Below are positions 7,890-13,156 of a stretch of DNA of 13,156 nucleotides, one piece after another. Numbering within the stretch: the stretch's first letter is position 1; each line of letters starts with the position of its first letter. Both the position numbers and the translations under genes were made by a program. Below the pieces are notes generated by a model. It searched no databases and was not told where the DNA came from. It worked only from the letters and a program-made list of their open reading frames with translations. The DNA is from Acidaminococcales bacterium (GTDB lineage Bacteria; Bacillota; Negativicutes; Acidaminococcales; JAISLQ01), in assembly GCA_031275255.1 (NCBI GenBank), contig JAISPA010000271.1:1-13156 (forward strand). Reading direction: 5' to 3'.

Positions 7890-8675
7890 ATGGTTAAACC
7901 GTTTGATTCGCACGCCCATCTGTATGATGAGGCTTACGACGCCGACCGCGCGCAGGTGCTGGCCGAGAGCGCGCGCGAGTTGTCCGGGCTGATCATTCCG
8001 GGCGCTGACCTTGCTTCCTCGCACCAGGCCGTCGAACTGGCGCAAATGTACGGCAATGTTTACGCGGCGGTGGGGTTTCACCCGCACGAAGCGCGGCTCA
8101 TGCGGGAGGGGGACGAGGACATGCTGGCCGAAAGCGCGAAAGACAAAAAGGTCGTAGCCATCGGCGAAATCGGTTTGGACTACTATTATGACCATTCCCC
8201 GCGCGAGACGCAAAAGGCGGTGTTTATCAGGCAGCTCGGCCTGGCGCGGCAGCTCGGCCTGCCGGTAGTCATTCACGACCGCGACGCGCACGGGGACATC
8301 CTGGCGATCATGCAAAAAGAGGGCAGAGGCGTAAGCGGCGTCTTTCACTGTTATTCCGGCTCCTGGGAAATGGCTGAGCTTCTTTTGAAAATGGGGTTTT
8401 ATCTCTCCTTCGGCGGCAGCCTGACTTTTAAAAACGCCGCCAAAACGGTGAAAGTCGCGCAAAACACGCCTATTGACCGCATATTGCTGGAGACCGACGC
8501 GCCTTATCTGACGCCCGTCCCTTGGCGCGGCCGGCGCAATTCGCCTTGTTTGGTTAAATTGGTCTGCGCCAAACTGGCGGCGCTGAAAGGGCTGTCTTTT
8601 GAGGAAACAGCCGGCGTTACCGCCGCCAACACATGCGCTCTTTTTAACATTCTTCCCGGGTTGGAACAGGGATAA
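7890..8675 (+). CDS. tatD: TatD family metal-dependent hydrolase / deoxyribonuclease
   Basis: A TIM-barrel amidohydrolase-superfamily protein of 261 residues; TatD relatives are metal-dependent 3'-5' nucleases (YabD in Bacillus). Metal-ligand positions visible are H8 and H10 (DSHAH), E93 (GEIGLDYY), H129 (VIHDRDA), H153 (FHCYSG) and D203 (LLETDAPYLTP), so all catalytic ligands are intact. PWRGRRNSP is the usual substrate-loop region. ATG 7890 comes one base after the metG stop, so translation is probably coupled. This is the last gene of the operon. In Bacillus the rnmV/ksgA genes follow shortly after, but here a repeat-rich convergent gap and an opposing transporter operon begin. The exact cellular substrate is not deducible. 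Confidence 0.96.
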   Translation: MVKPFDSHAHLYDEAYDADRAQVLAESARELSGLIIPGADLASSHQAVELAQMYGNVYAAVGFHPHEARLMREGDEDMLAESAKDKKVVAIGEIGLDYYYDHSPRETQKAVFIRQLGLARQLGLPVVIHDRDAHGDILAIMQKEGRGVSGVFHCYSGSWEMAELLLKMGFYLSFGGSLTFKNAAKTVKVAQNTPIDRILLETDAPYLTPVPWRGRRNSPCLVKLVCAKLAALKGLSFEETAGVTAANTCALFNILPGLEQG

Positions 8676-8737
8676 GCCTTGCGGAATGGTTTGCCGCCCG
8701 GCGCGGCGCAAAACGCAGGCAATATTCGTCGTAGGGG

Positions 8738-8751
8738 CGAGGCATGCCTCG
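8738..8751. repeat. 14-bp perfect palindrome
   Basis: CGAGGCATGCCTCG is a perfect palindrome. It extends imperfectly outward through GGGG on the left and TCC on the right, allowing a wobble pair. It lies 63 bases after tatD. Short GC-rich palindromes preceded by GTAGGGGCG are, from memory, a common dispersed intergenic repeat type in Firmicutes; I cannot confirm that here. Confidence 0.6.
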
Positions 8752-8770
8752 TCCGCGTGGCTTGTGCAAT

Positions 8771-8788
8771 CCAGGGATGGATAAATGC
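8771..8788. repeat. Imperfect direct repeat, copy 1
   Basis: CCAGGGATGGATAAATGC matches 15 of 18 bases with the copy at 8970-8987. Its right end overlaps the start of the 8787-8818 hairpin. It may mark repeated insertion of a related short element. Confidence 0.5.
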
Positions 8789-8818
8789 CGGACACGCCAC
8801 GGACGGCTGGTGTCCGGC
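8787..8818. repeat. 9-bp inverted repeat (hairpin)
   Basis: GCCGGACAC at 8787-8795 pairs perfectly with GTGTCCGGC at 8810-8818 around a 14-base loop. No T-run follows on either strand, so it is not a convincing intrinsic terminator, though it is the nearest strong hairpin downstream of tatD. Confidence 0.55.
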
Positions 8819-8892
8819 CTCGCCCGCGCGGCAAAGCAACCGCAAGGATGCCATGGTTTTGGCCGGGGGGCAGTATTATGCTCGCTGCGCTC

Positions 8893-8912
8893 AAACAGTA
8901 AAATCACTGTTT
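8893..8912. repeat. 7-bp inverted repeat (hairpin)
   Basis: AAACAGT (8893-8899) and ACTGTTT (8906-8912) form a perfect 7-bp stem around a 6-base AAAATC loop. Flanking text is GC-rich, so this is a small AT-rich island in the convergent gap. No function is evident. Confidence 0.5.
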
Positions 8913-8969
8913 CCCGGCTTCGCTAAGAAACGACAGCGGCCTCGGTCAATTCGCTCCCGTTTTTGCTGG

Positions 8970-8987
8970 CCATGGATGGACGAATGC
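8970..8987. repeat. Imperfect direct repeat, copy 2
   Basis: CCATGGATGGACGAATGC matches 15 of 18 bases with the copy at 8771-8788, about 200 bases away in the same orientation. Confidence 0.5.
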
Positions 8988-9122
8988 AGAATGCCATCAT
9001 AACCGCCGTAGTTTTGCGCAAGCCAAAGGCGCAGCGAAAAACGTATCGGCGGGTTGTCCTCTATGAGGGGGACGGCAAGCATTCTGCCCCAAAGCGGCAG
9101 GGGGAACGGATGCTTTCTTTCA

Positions 9123-9164
9123 AACACTGAACCGACAGGCCTTGCGGCCTGTCGGTTCAGTGTT
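9123..9164 (-). terminator. Perfect 19-bp hairpin after the transporter operon, probable terminator
   Basis: Arms 9123-9141 and 9146-9164 are exact reverse complements over 19 bases. The 4-base loop reads GCAA on the minus strand, a GNRA tetraloop. It begins 10 bases beyond the stop of the last permease gene, where a terminator is expected. The minus-strand sequence after the stem is TGAAAGAAAG, so there is no proper U-tract; it may instead act as a 3'-end stabiliser or as a shared barrier between convergent units. Confidence 0.6.
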
Positions 9165-9174
9165 AAAAACTTTG

Positions 9175-9825
9175 TTAAAAACTTTTATGCGCCATGCTCT
9201 TGTGCAGGTTGCGGGCATAATGCGACAAGGTGTAGTTTACGGTAAAATAAGTGGCGGCGATACAGCCGAATATGGCAAAAACCTGCGGTGTAGAGCTGTA
9301 TTTACCCATAATGATAATACCTTTGCCGGTGAGTTCCTCTATGCCGACAGCCCAAACGAAAGAGGTGTCTTTTATCACGGTGGTGGCCTGAGAGAGCAAG
9401 GGCGGTATCATGTTGCGCAAAGCCTGCGGGAGGATGATGTAAACAAGCGTCTGAAAATAGGTAAACCCTTGCGAGGAAGCGGCTTCCCACTGCCCGCGCG
9501 GCAACGAGTTGAGGCCGCCGCGGACGATTTCGCCGACAATGGAGGTGGTAAAGACCGACATCGCGAGTATACCGGAATAGACCGGCGGCAGCGGCGTCAA
9601 AAAACGCGCCGCCAGGACGAAGAGCAAGGATGGTATATTGCGTACGGAATCAATGTAGACGGCCGCGAGACGGCTGAAAACCGGATGCCCGGAAAACCGC
9701 GCGGAGCCGAGGACGATACCTAACCCCATGCTGAACAATATGGAGAAAAAAGCTATTTCCAAAGTCGTCAAAAGGCCGTCGGCCAGGAAAAGGAATATTT
9801 CCGGCTGTAAAAGCTCCCCGATCAT
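9175..9825 (-). CDS. Amino acid ABC transporter permease (second permease of the importer)
   Basis: An inner-membrane permease of the polar amino acid (HisMQ/GlnP) family, 216 residues with about five hydrophobic segments. The N-terminal half carries [21 protein letters not shown] and the family motif SVRNIPSLL near 60-68. The cytoplasmic EAA loop reads [15 protein letters not shown], with EAA at 114-116 and Gly at 120, and contacts the ATPase. It follows an AGGGAGG ribosome binding site and overlaps the upstream permease by four bases (ATGA), so translation is coupled. It is the last gene of the operon and is followed by a strong hairpin. It should form the channel as a heterodimer with the other permease. 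Substrate specificity cannot be read from the permease. Confidence 0.93.
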   Translation of the reverse strand: MIGELLQPEIFLFLADGLLTTLEIAFFSILFSMGLGIVLGSARFSGHPVFSRLAAVYIDSVRNIPSLLFVLAARFLTPLPPVYSGILAMSVFTTSIVGEIVRGGLNSLPRGQWEAASSQGFTYFQTLVYIILPQALRNMIPPLLSQATTVIKDTSFVWAVGIEELTGKGIIIMGKYSSTPQVFAIFGCIAATYFTVNYTLSHYARNLHKSMAHKSF

Positions 9826-10499
9826 AATCCTCCCTCCAGATCGCGCTCCAGTTTGCGGGCGTAGGTGGCCAGAGGCAGGCAGAGCGACAAGTAAAGCAAC
9901 CCGGTTACCACATAGGCCGGAGCGTAGTGGAGCGTGGTGCTGGCCCAGGAATCGGCGTGATACATCAGATCGCCGCCGGCGACCATCGCCATTACCGAGG
10001 TATTCTTGATGAGATTGACCACCTGGTTGGTCATCGGCGGAAAAGAGACGCGTTTCGCCTGGGGCAGGATAATATGGCGCATAGCGCCGGAGAAGGTAAA
10101 CCCCTGCGAATAGGCGGCTTCCAGCTGCCCGCGCGGTATAGCCTGAATACCGGCCCGCACGGCCTCCGCCATGTAGGCGCCGGTATAGCAGCCGATACCC
10201 AATACTCCTACCGCGAATACGGGCAGCATTATGCCGATATGGGGCAAAGCGTGGTAAAGGAAGAATATTTGTATGACCAAAGGCGTGTTCTGCAAAAACT
10301 CCACATACACGCGGTTGACGGCACGCGCCGGTGCAAGCTGCGCCACGCCGAGTACGCCGACCAGGACGCCGATCGCGAGCGCAAGCATCAGGGACAGGGC
10401 GGATATGATGATGGTTTCGCCGAAACCGACGGCGAAAACCTGCCAGTCGCTAAAGAGCGCCTGCCATTTGAACCAGGCTAAAGGGCTTGTTCCGCCCAC
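9822..10499 (-). CDS. Amino acid ABC transporter permease (first permease of the importer)
   Basis: A second HisMQ/GlnP-family inner-membrane permease, 225 residues from the chosen start. Hydrophobic segments include [21 protein letters not shown] near 30-50; the conserved [17 protein letters not shown] lies at about 66-82. The EAA loop is [16 protein letters not shown] with EAA at 127-129. The start is uncertain: GTG 10499 overlaps the binding-protein stop as TAGTG and sits 9 bases from a weak GGGG, while GTG 10514 would give 5 more residues and a 16-base overlap without a ribosome binding site. It ends in an ATGA overlap with the next permease gene. Length and order fit GluC/GlnM-type partners in glutamate/glutamine importers. 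Confidence 0.92.
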   Translation of the reverse strand: MGGTSPLAWFKWQALFSDWQVFAVGFGETIIISALSLMLALAIGVLVGVLGVAQLAPARAVNRVYVEFLQNTPLVIQIFFLYHALPHIGIMLPVFAVGVLGIGCYTGAYMAEAVRAGIQAIPRGQLEAAYSQGFTFSGAMRHIILPQAKRVSFPPMTNQVVNLIKNTSVMAMVAGGDLMYHADSWASTTLHYAPAYVVTGLLYLSLCLPLATYARKLERDLEGGL

Positions 10500-11311
10500 T
10501 AAGATATGCCCCACTTTTTAAACAGCTTGTCCAATTCGCCGGATTTTTTCATTTCGGCGATGGTGTCGCCGGCCAGTTTGGCCAAGGCATCGTTGCCTTT
10601 TTTGGACGCTATGCCGTACTCCTGCGGGCTGAAGCGCTCCGCCAAAAGCACGGTGCTGTCGTCCACATAGCCGGCCAAAATAGCGCCGTCCACGGAGAAC
10701 ACATTTATGCGGCCGGCGTCAAGGGCGGTTTTTATTTCCGGATAGGTGCCAAATTCCAGGAAGGTTACTTTAACTCCCGCTTTATCGGCGGCTTCCTGCA
10801 GGGCCTTGCGGCTGGTCGCGCTTTGCGCCACGCCTATTATCTTGCCGTTTAAGTCTTTGACGCCCTGGATGCCGGAAGATTTTTTAACAAGCAGCCCTAC
10901 GCCGTCCACAAAATAAGGCTCGGTGAAATTGTAGGTTTTTTTGCGTTCCTCGGTTATGGTAAAAGTGGCTATGACAAAATCAATCTCGCCGGTGTCCAGC
11001 AGCGGCCCGCGGGTCTTGGCGGTTACGCCCTGAACGTCCACTTTGTTTTCGTCGCCCAGGATTTTTTTCGCGATAATTTTCGCCAGGTCTATTTCCGCGC
11101 CTTCGATTTTGTTGGTTTTGGGGTCTTTGTAGCCGAACTTGGGCACGTCGACTTTTACGCCGACTTTAAGCACGCCGCGGGTCTTGATGGCCTTGATGTC
11201 GGCGGGGTCGCCGGCCGGGGCCTGCGGCTTGGCCGCCGGGGCGCCGCCGCAGCCGGAAAGCAGTGCGCAGGCCGCTATCAGCGCCAAAAAAATAAGATAA
11301 AGTTTTTTCAT
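10499..11311 (-). CDS. glnH: Polar amino acid-binding lipoprotein of the ABC importer
   Basis: An extracytoplasmic solute-binding protein (family 3), 270 residues. The signal peptide MKKLYLIFLALIAACALLSGC ends in a lipobox with lipidated Cys21, followed by a Gly/Ala/Pro linker. The mature part starts with IKTRGVLKVGVKVDVPKFGY. TAKTRGPLLDTGEIDFVIATFTITEERKKTYNF contains the Arg and Thr positions that bind the ligand alpha-carboxylate in this family, and EYGIASKKGNDALAKL is the usual C-lobe signature. The sequence style is closest to glutamate/glutamine binders (GluB, GlnH), but glutamine, glutamate and aspartate cannot be separated by eye. AAGGAGG lies 8 bases before the ATG. It lies 50 bases after the ATPase gene and overlaps the first permease gene. 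Confidence 0.92.
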   Translation of the reverse strand: MKKLYLIFLALIAACALLSGCGGAPAAKPQAPAGDPADIKAIKTRGVLKVGVKVDVPKFGYKDPKTNKIEGAEIDLAKIIAKKILGDENKVDVQGVTAKTRGPLLDTGEIDFVIATFTITEERKKTYNFTEPYFVDGVGLLVKKSSGIQGVKDLNGKIIGVAQSATSRKALQEAADKAGVKVTFLEFGTYPEIKTALDAGRINVFSVDGAILAGYVDDSTVLLAERFSPQEYGIASKKGNDALAKLAGDTIAEMKKSGELDKLFKKWGIS

Positions 11312-11319
11312 TGGTTGTT

Positions 11320-11326
11320 CCTCCTT
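11320..11326 (-). promoter_or_regulatory. Strong ribosome binding site for the binding protein
   Basis: Minus-strand AAGGAGG, 8 bases before the ATG. It is the best ribosome binding site in the operon, which fits the excess of binding protein over the other subunits usual for ABC importers. Confidence 0.7.
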
Positions 11327-11361
11327 GTTTTGTGGTTTATTTTATATATTAAAGAATTCAG

Positions 11362-12096
11362 TCATTTGCGCGCGGACAATATTTTGCTCAGAAAAGCCTT
11401 GGTACGCTCGTTTTCCGGATTGACAAAGAAATGTTCCGGCGTGCCGCTTTCCAGGATGTACCCGTCATCCATGAAAATCACCCGGTCGCCTACCTGGCGG
11501 GCAAATCCCATTTCATGCGTGATCACGACCATGGTTATGCCTTCTTTGGCCAAACTTACCATAACGTCAAGCACTTCCTGGATCATCTCAGGGTCAAGCG
11601 CGGAGGTCGGCTCGTCAAACAGCATGATCTTTGGCCTCATGTTGAGCGCCCGGGCGATGGCCACCCTCTGCTGCTGGCCGCCGGAAAGTTGCGAGGGATA
11701 GACGTTGGCCTTGTCGCTCAAGCCGACGCGTTCCAGAAAATACAGCCCGGACTCCACGGCTTCCTTTGCCGGAACTTTTTTGACCATGATGGGCGCGAGG
11801 GTCAGGTTTTCCAGCACGGTCTTGTGCGGGTATAAATTGAACTGCTGGAAAACCATGGCCACCGACTGCCGCACCTTTGTAACCGGCGCCTTGGGGGAGG
11901 TAATCTCCACGCCGTCGACGGTGATTTTCCCGGCGCTGGGATGCTCCAGCAAGTTCATGCAGCGGATCAGGGTGCTTTTCCCCGAGCCGCTCGGACCGAT
12001 TATCACGAGTTTCTCGCCCGAGGTTACGGTCAGTTCAATATCTTTTAACACATGAAGATCGCCAAAATATTTTTGGACGCCTTCCAATTTAATCAA
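11362..12096 (-). CDS. glnQ: Amino acid ABC transporter ATP-binding protein
   Basis: The ATPase of a polar amino acid importer, 244 residues, the usual GlnQ length. Walker [10 protein letters not shown] is at 34-42, the Q-loop FQQFNLYPH at 83-91, the signature LSGGQQQ at 137-143, Walker B IMLFDE at 157-162 and the H-loop His at 194. All catalytic elements are intact. [17 protein letters not shown] is typical of the GlnQ/HisP/GluA group. I chose TTG 12096 because CAGGAG lies 8 bases upstream and it gives [12 protein letters not shown], the family N-terminus; an ATG at 12132 would add 12 residues and swallow the ribosome binding site. It is the first gene of the operon, 53 bases after the predicted transcription start. 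The order ATPase, binding protein, two permeases equals glnQHMP and gluABCD. Confidence 0.95.
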   Translation of the reverse strand: MIKLEGVQKYFGDLHVLKDIELTVTSGEKLVIIGPSGSGKSTLIRCMNLLEHPSAGKITVDGVEITSPKAPVTKVRQSVAMVFQQFNLYPHKTVLENLTLAPIMVKKVPAKEAVESGLYFLERVGLSDKANVYPSQLSGGQQQRVAIARALNMRPKIMLFDEPTSALDPEMIQEVLDVMVSLAKEGITMVVITHEMGFARQVGDRVIFMDDGYILESGTPEHFFVNPENERTKAFLSKILSARK

Positions 12097-12104
12097 ATAA
12101 ATCA

Positions 12105-12109
12105 CTCCT
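12105..12109 (-). promoter_or_regulatory. Ribosome binding site deciding the glnQ start
   Basis: Minus-strand AGGAG, 8 bases upstream of TTG 12096. It supports this rare start codon over the upstream ATG at 12132 and the GTG that overlaps the site. Confidence 0.65.
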
Positions 12110-12155
12110 GTCGGGAAAGAGAAACAAAGCAAATTTTACTTTTAATTCACATGAA

Positions 12156-12184
12156 ATTATATCATAAAGAATAATTAATCACAA
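12156..12184 (-). promoter_or_regulatory. Vegetative (sigma-A/sigma-70 type) promoter of the amino acid importer operon
   Basis: On the minus strand TTGTGA (12184-12179, four of six matches to TTGACA) and a perfect TATAAT (12161-12156) are separated by exactly 17 bases. Surrounding DNA is markedly AT-rich against the GC-rich background. The predicted start near 12149 leaves an untranslated leader of about 53 bases, too short for a known amino-acid riboswitch, and I see no attenuator in it. Confidence 0.8.
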
Positions 12185-12256
12185 GAAAAATATTGCAGCC
12201 GCCGGGAAAGTTATTATTTTTTCAGTGTGTGCCAACGGGCGCAGGCGGAAACGGCT

Positions 12257-12268
12257 TTTGTATACAAA
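12257..12268. repeat. 12-bp perfect palindrome, possible operator
   Basis: TTTGTATACAAA is a perfect palindrome about 75 bases upstream of the -35 of the importer promoter. A GT..AC core inside a T/A-flanked palindrome is a pattern used by several GntR-type regulators, but no regulator gene is present here, so an operator role is only a suggestion. Confidence 0.4.
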
Positions 12269-12276
12269 GTACATTA

Positions 12277-12290
12277 ATAAAAATTTTTAT
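12277..12290. repeat. 14-bp AT-only palindrome
   Basis: ATAAAAATTTTTAT is a perfect palindrome of A/T only, 8 bases from the TTTGTATACAAA palindrome. A5T5 tracts bend DNA and can act as an upstream promoter element or protein site. Chance is possible in such AT-rich text. Confidence 0.4.
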
Positions 12291-12412
12291 GCAAAACCCG
12301 CCGACAAAGCACACAGCCGGGTGAGTGGCATTGTCCCGAAGGCAGGGCGAAGTTAAGTAGTGCGCCAAATTTTTCCCTTTGGGAAACTGTCGCTCAATAC
12401 CCTCGGCCGGCC

Positions 12413-12454
12413 TTTCCCGCCGTTGCGGCCGCGAGTCGGCGGCGCGGCGGGAAA
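12413..12454. repeat. 10-bp inverted repeat with 22-base loop
   Basis: TTTCCCGCCG (12413-12422) is the exact reverse complement of CGGCGGGAAA (12445-12454). The loop is itself rich in GCCGC/GCGGC. It lies in the cluster of inverted repeats between the autotransporter gene and the importer. Confidence 0.5.
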
Positions 12455-12479
12455 TAGTCCAGCCCCTGCCGGCAAATGG

Positions 12480-12507
12480 ATTGCTTCGGCCATAGAGGCC
12501 TCGCAAT
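12480..12507. repeat. REP-like palindromic element (ATTGC...GCAAT)
   Basis: ATTGC (12480-12484) pairs with GCAAT (12503-12507), and GGCC (12488-12491) with GGCC (12497-12500), giving an interrupted stem with loop ATAGA. The text GGATTGCTTCGGCC...CTCGCAATGACG closely resembles a widespread type of dispersed intergenic repeat in bacterial genomes, judged from memory rather than search. Confidence 0.55.
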
Positions 12508-12530
12508 GACGGGCGTGGCCGGGGGACAGC

Positions 12531-12564
12531 ACGTAACCCCCCTGCTTACGCAGGGGGGTTACGT
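12531..12564 (-). terminator. Perfect 15-bp hairpin downstream of the autotransporter gene, possible terminator
   Basis: Arms 12531-12545 and 12550-12564 are exact reverse complements, containing C6 and G6 runs. The loop reads GTAA on the minus strand, a GNRA tetraloop. It lies 97 bases past the autotransporter stop on the same strand. No U-tract follows on the minus strand, so termination or 3'-end protection is inferred from position and stability. It resembles the hairpin at 9123-9164 in design but not in sequence. Confidence 0.5.
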
Positions 12565-12660
12565 TTATGTACTGGCAGGCGGCGGGGGCGATACGCTCTC
12601 GCCGCCTGAACCGATTGCGGCTAAAAAAGTGTTCCGCTTTGCGGGTTGGTTCAGGGTAAA

Positions 12661-13156
12661 TCAGAAGAACCATTTGAACTGTACGCCGCCGCCGAAGCCT
12701 TCGCGCTTGCCGGTGTACCCTTCCAGCTTGATGTCCACCAGGCTGTTCTTGCCTTTGAATACCACCCCGAGCTCGCCGATGCCTGTGCCGCCCTTGAGGT
12801 CGGGCGAGACGATCGCCGACCCGCCGGCCGTGCCCTTGGCTTCGCCGTCAAATTCATGGTCGTAGGCCAATCCTGCGTAAAATTCGTTCTTGTCTCCCAT
12901 CGACTTGGAGTACCTTAGCCCTGCCCGCCAGCGCACGGAGCTTACGGCGTCCAGTTCCACCGGGTCGCCCAGCACGTTCAGCGAGTCGCTGTCCGTCCGC
13001 GTGTAGAGGAGTTTGGTGTAAAGGTCGAGCGAGGCGTCGCCTTTGAGTTCCTTTATGTAGCCCACGCCAAGATGCAGGCCGTAGTAGACGGCTTTGGCGT
13101 CGTAGCGGGCGTTCGTCCCGGGGTTGCCGAGGTCGCTGCCAAAGTCGGTCTTTACC
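12661..13156 (-). CDS. Autotransporter outer-membrane beta-barrel domain protein, C-terminal part
   Basis: The last 165 residues of a larger protein whose start lies beyond the right edge; the frame is open from 13155, so the GTG at 13065 is internal. The sequence alternates amphipathic beta strands with polar turns: VKTDFGSDLG, YYGLHLGVGYIKEL, SLDLYTKLLYTRT, RWRAGLRYSKSMGDKNEFYAGLAYDHEFDG, GGTGIGELGVVFKG, LVDIKLEGYTGKREGFGGGVQFKWFF. It ends in Phe-Phe, the aromatic C-terminal signal recognised by the BAM machinery. This matches the type V autotransporter barrel; in that family the barrel inserts in the outer membrane and exports an N-terminal passenger. The passenger is not visible, so its function is unknown. 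It implies a double-membrane cell. A perfect hairpin lies 97 bases downstream. Confidence 0.88.
   Translation of the reverse strand, partial: VKTDFGSDLGNPGTNARYDAKAVYYGLHLGVGYIKELKGDASLDLYTKLLYTRTDSDSLNVLGDPVELDAVSSVRWRAGLRYSKSMGDKNEFYAGLAYDHEFDGEAKGTAGGSAIVSPDLKGGTGIGELGVVFKGKNSLVDIKLEGYTGKREGFGGGVQFKWFF

Larger units (their letters stand above)
8676..9122. other. Gene-free convergent interval rich in short repeats
   Basis: Between the end of tatD (plus) and the end of the transporter operon (minus) no frame shows a recognisable protein, codon pattern or ribosome binding site. The interval instead carries a 14-bp palindrome (8738-8751), a 9-bp hairpin (8787-8818), a 7-bp hairpin (8893-8912) and an imperfect 18-bp direct repeat (8771-8788 and 8970-8987). 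I see no classical U-tract terminator for tatD. The mosaic looks like accumulated dispersed intergenic repeats or decayed sequence, but that is inference; a genome-wide copy count would decide. Confidence 0.6.
12185..12660. other. Gene-free interval with AT-rich palindromes and clustered inverted repeats
   Basis: No frame here gives a recognisable protein. The left part (about 12200-12300) is AT-rich with two perfect palindromes. The right part (12372-12564) is GC-rich and packed with inverted repeats, including a 6-bp stem at 12372-12386 (TTTCCC/GGGAAA) besides those listed separately. It separates the autotransporter gene from the importer promoter, both on the minus strand. Most of it probably consists of dispersed intergenic repeats plus the 3' end of the autotransporter transcript; this is inference. 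Confidence 0.55.

Noticed and set aside
8228..8264. Near-tandem 14-base repeat (GGCAGCTCGGCCTG twice, 18 bases apart) inside tatD
   Set aside because: It encodes RQLGLARQLGLP, and the protein has the normal family length at this point, so it is coincidental codon similarity rather than a duplication.
7881..8894. Minus-strand open frame of 337 codons opposite tatD
   Set aside because: TatD metal ligands are intact on the plus strand; the antisense frame simply lacks stops because of GC bias and runs into the repeat-rich gap.
8679..9002. Possible small plus-strand gene after tatD (107 codons)
   Set aside because: Composition is Arg/Gln/Cys-rich, crosses two hairpins and a direct repeat, and has no start signal.
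8891..9127. Possible small minus-strand gene (78 codons) in the convergent gap
   Set aside because: No ribosome binding site, no recognised family, and it spans short repeats; more likely repeat-derived text.
12097..12150. Riboswitch or attenuator in the importer leader
   Set aside because: The predicted leader is only about 53 bases and shows no stable hairpin or known aptamer core.
12222..12506. Possible small genes (94 and 106 codons, minus) between the autotransporter and the importer
   Set aside because: Two overlapping frames over the same inverted repeats with no motif or ribosome binding site; not supported.
8676..12660. CRISPR array or insertion sequence in the intergenic regions
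   Set aside because: Repeats are short, non-identical and irregularly spaced; there is no transposase, no terminal inverted repeat pair around a gene, and no cas gene.

Overview
The window looks like chromosomal DNA from a GC-rich diderm Firmicute, most likely a member of the Negativicutes. Two observations point there together. The first 8.7 kb has the gene order of the Bacillus yaaO-tmk-yaaR-holB-yaaT-yabB-yabC-metS-yabD region, which is a Firmicutes arrangement. The right edge carries the C-terminal beta-barrel of an outer-membrane autotransporter, which only an organism with an outer membrane would use. The genus cannot be read from the sequence.

Region 1 (1-8675, plus strand) is one tightly packed housekeeping operon of nine genes. 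They are a PLP-dependent Orn/Lys/Arg decarboxylase (5' end outside the window), thymidylate kinase, YaaR, DNA polymerase III delta', the PSP1/RicT protein, a YabB-type tRNA N6-adenine methyltransferase, RsmI, methionyl-tRNA synthetase and TatD. Gaps run from a 29-base overlap to 20 bases, and several starts are GTG. Compared with Bacillus subtilis, yaaQ, yabA, yazA and abrB are absent from their usual positions. The operon serves dTTP supply, the replication clamp loader, rRNA and tRNA modification, and tRNA charging.

Region 2 (8676-9174) is a convergent, gene-free interval full of short palindromes and an imperfect direct repeat. It ends in a perfect 19-bp hairpin just past the end of the opposing operon.

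Region 3 (9175-12096, minus strand) is a complete polar amino-acid ABC importer. Transcription order is ATPase, lipoprotein binding protein, permease, permease, the order of glnQHMP and gluABCD. A near-consensus vegetative promoter (-35 TTGTGA, 17-bp spacer, -10 TATAAT) lies upstream. Translational coupling (TAGTG and ATGA overlaps) links the last three genes.

Region 4 (12097-12660) holds that promoter, two AT-rich palindromes, a dense cluster of inverted repeats and a second perfect GNRA-capped hairpin, with no convincing gene. Region 5 (12661-13156, minus strand) is the 3' end of the autotransporter gene.

I see no defence locus, CRISPR array, insertion sequence, integrase, tRNA or rRNA, and no clearly new multi-gene system. 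The most interesting signals are the paired GNRA-capped hairpins after the two minus-strand units, the repeat-laden intergenic regions, and substitutions in a conserved RsmI motif.
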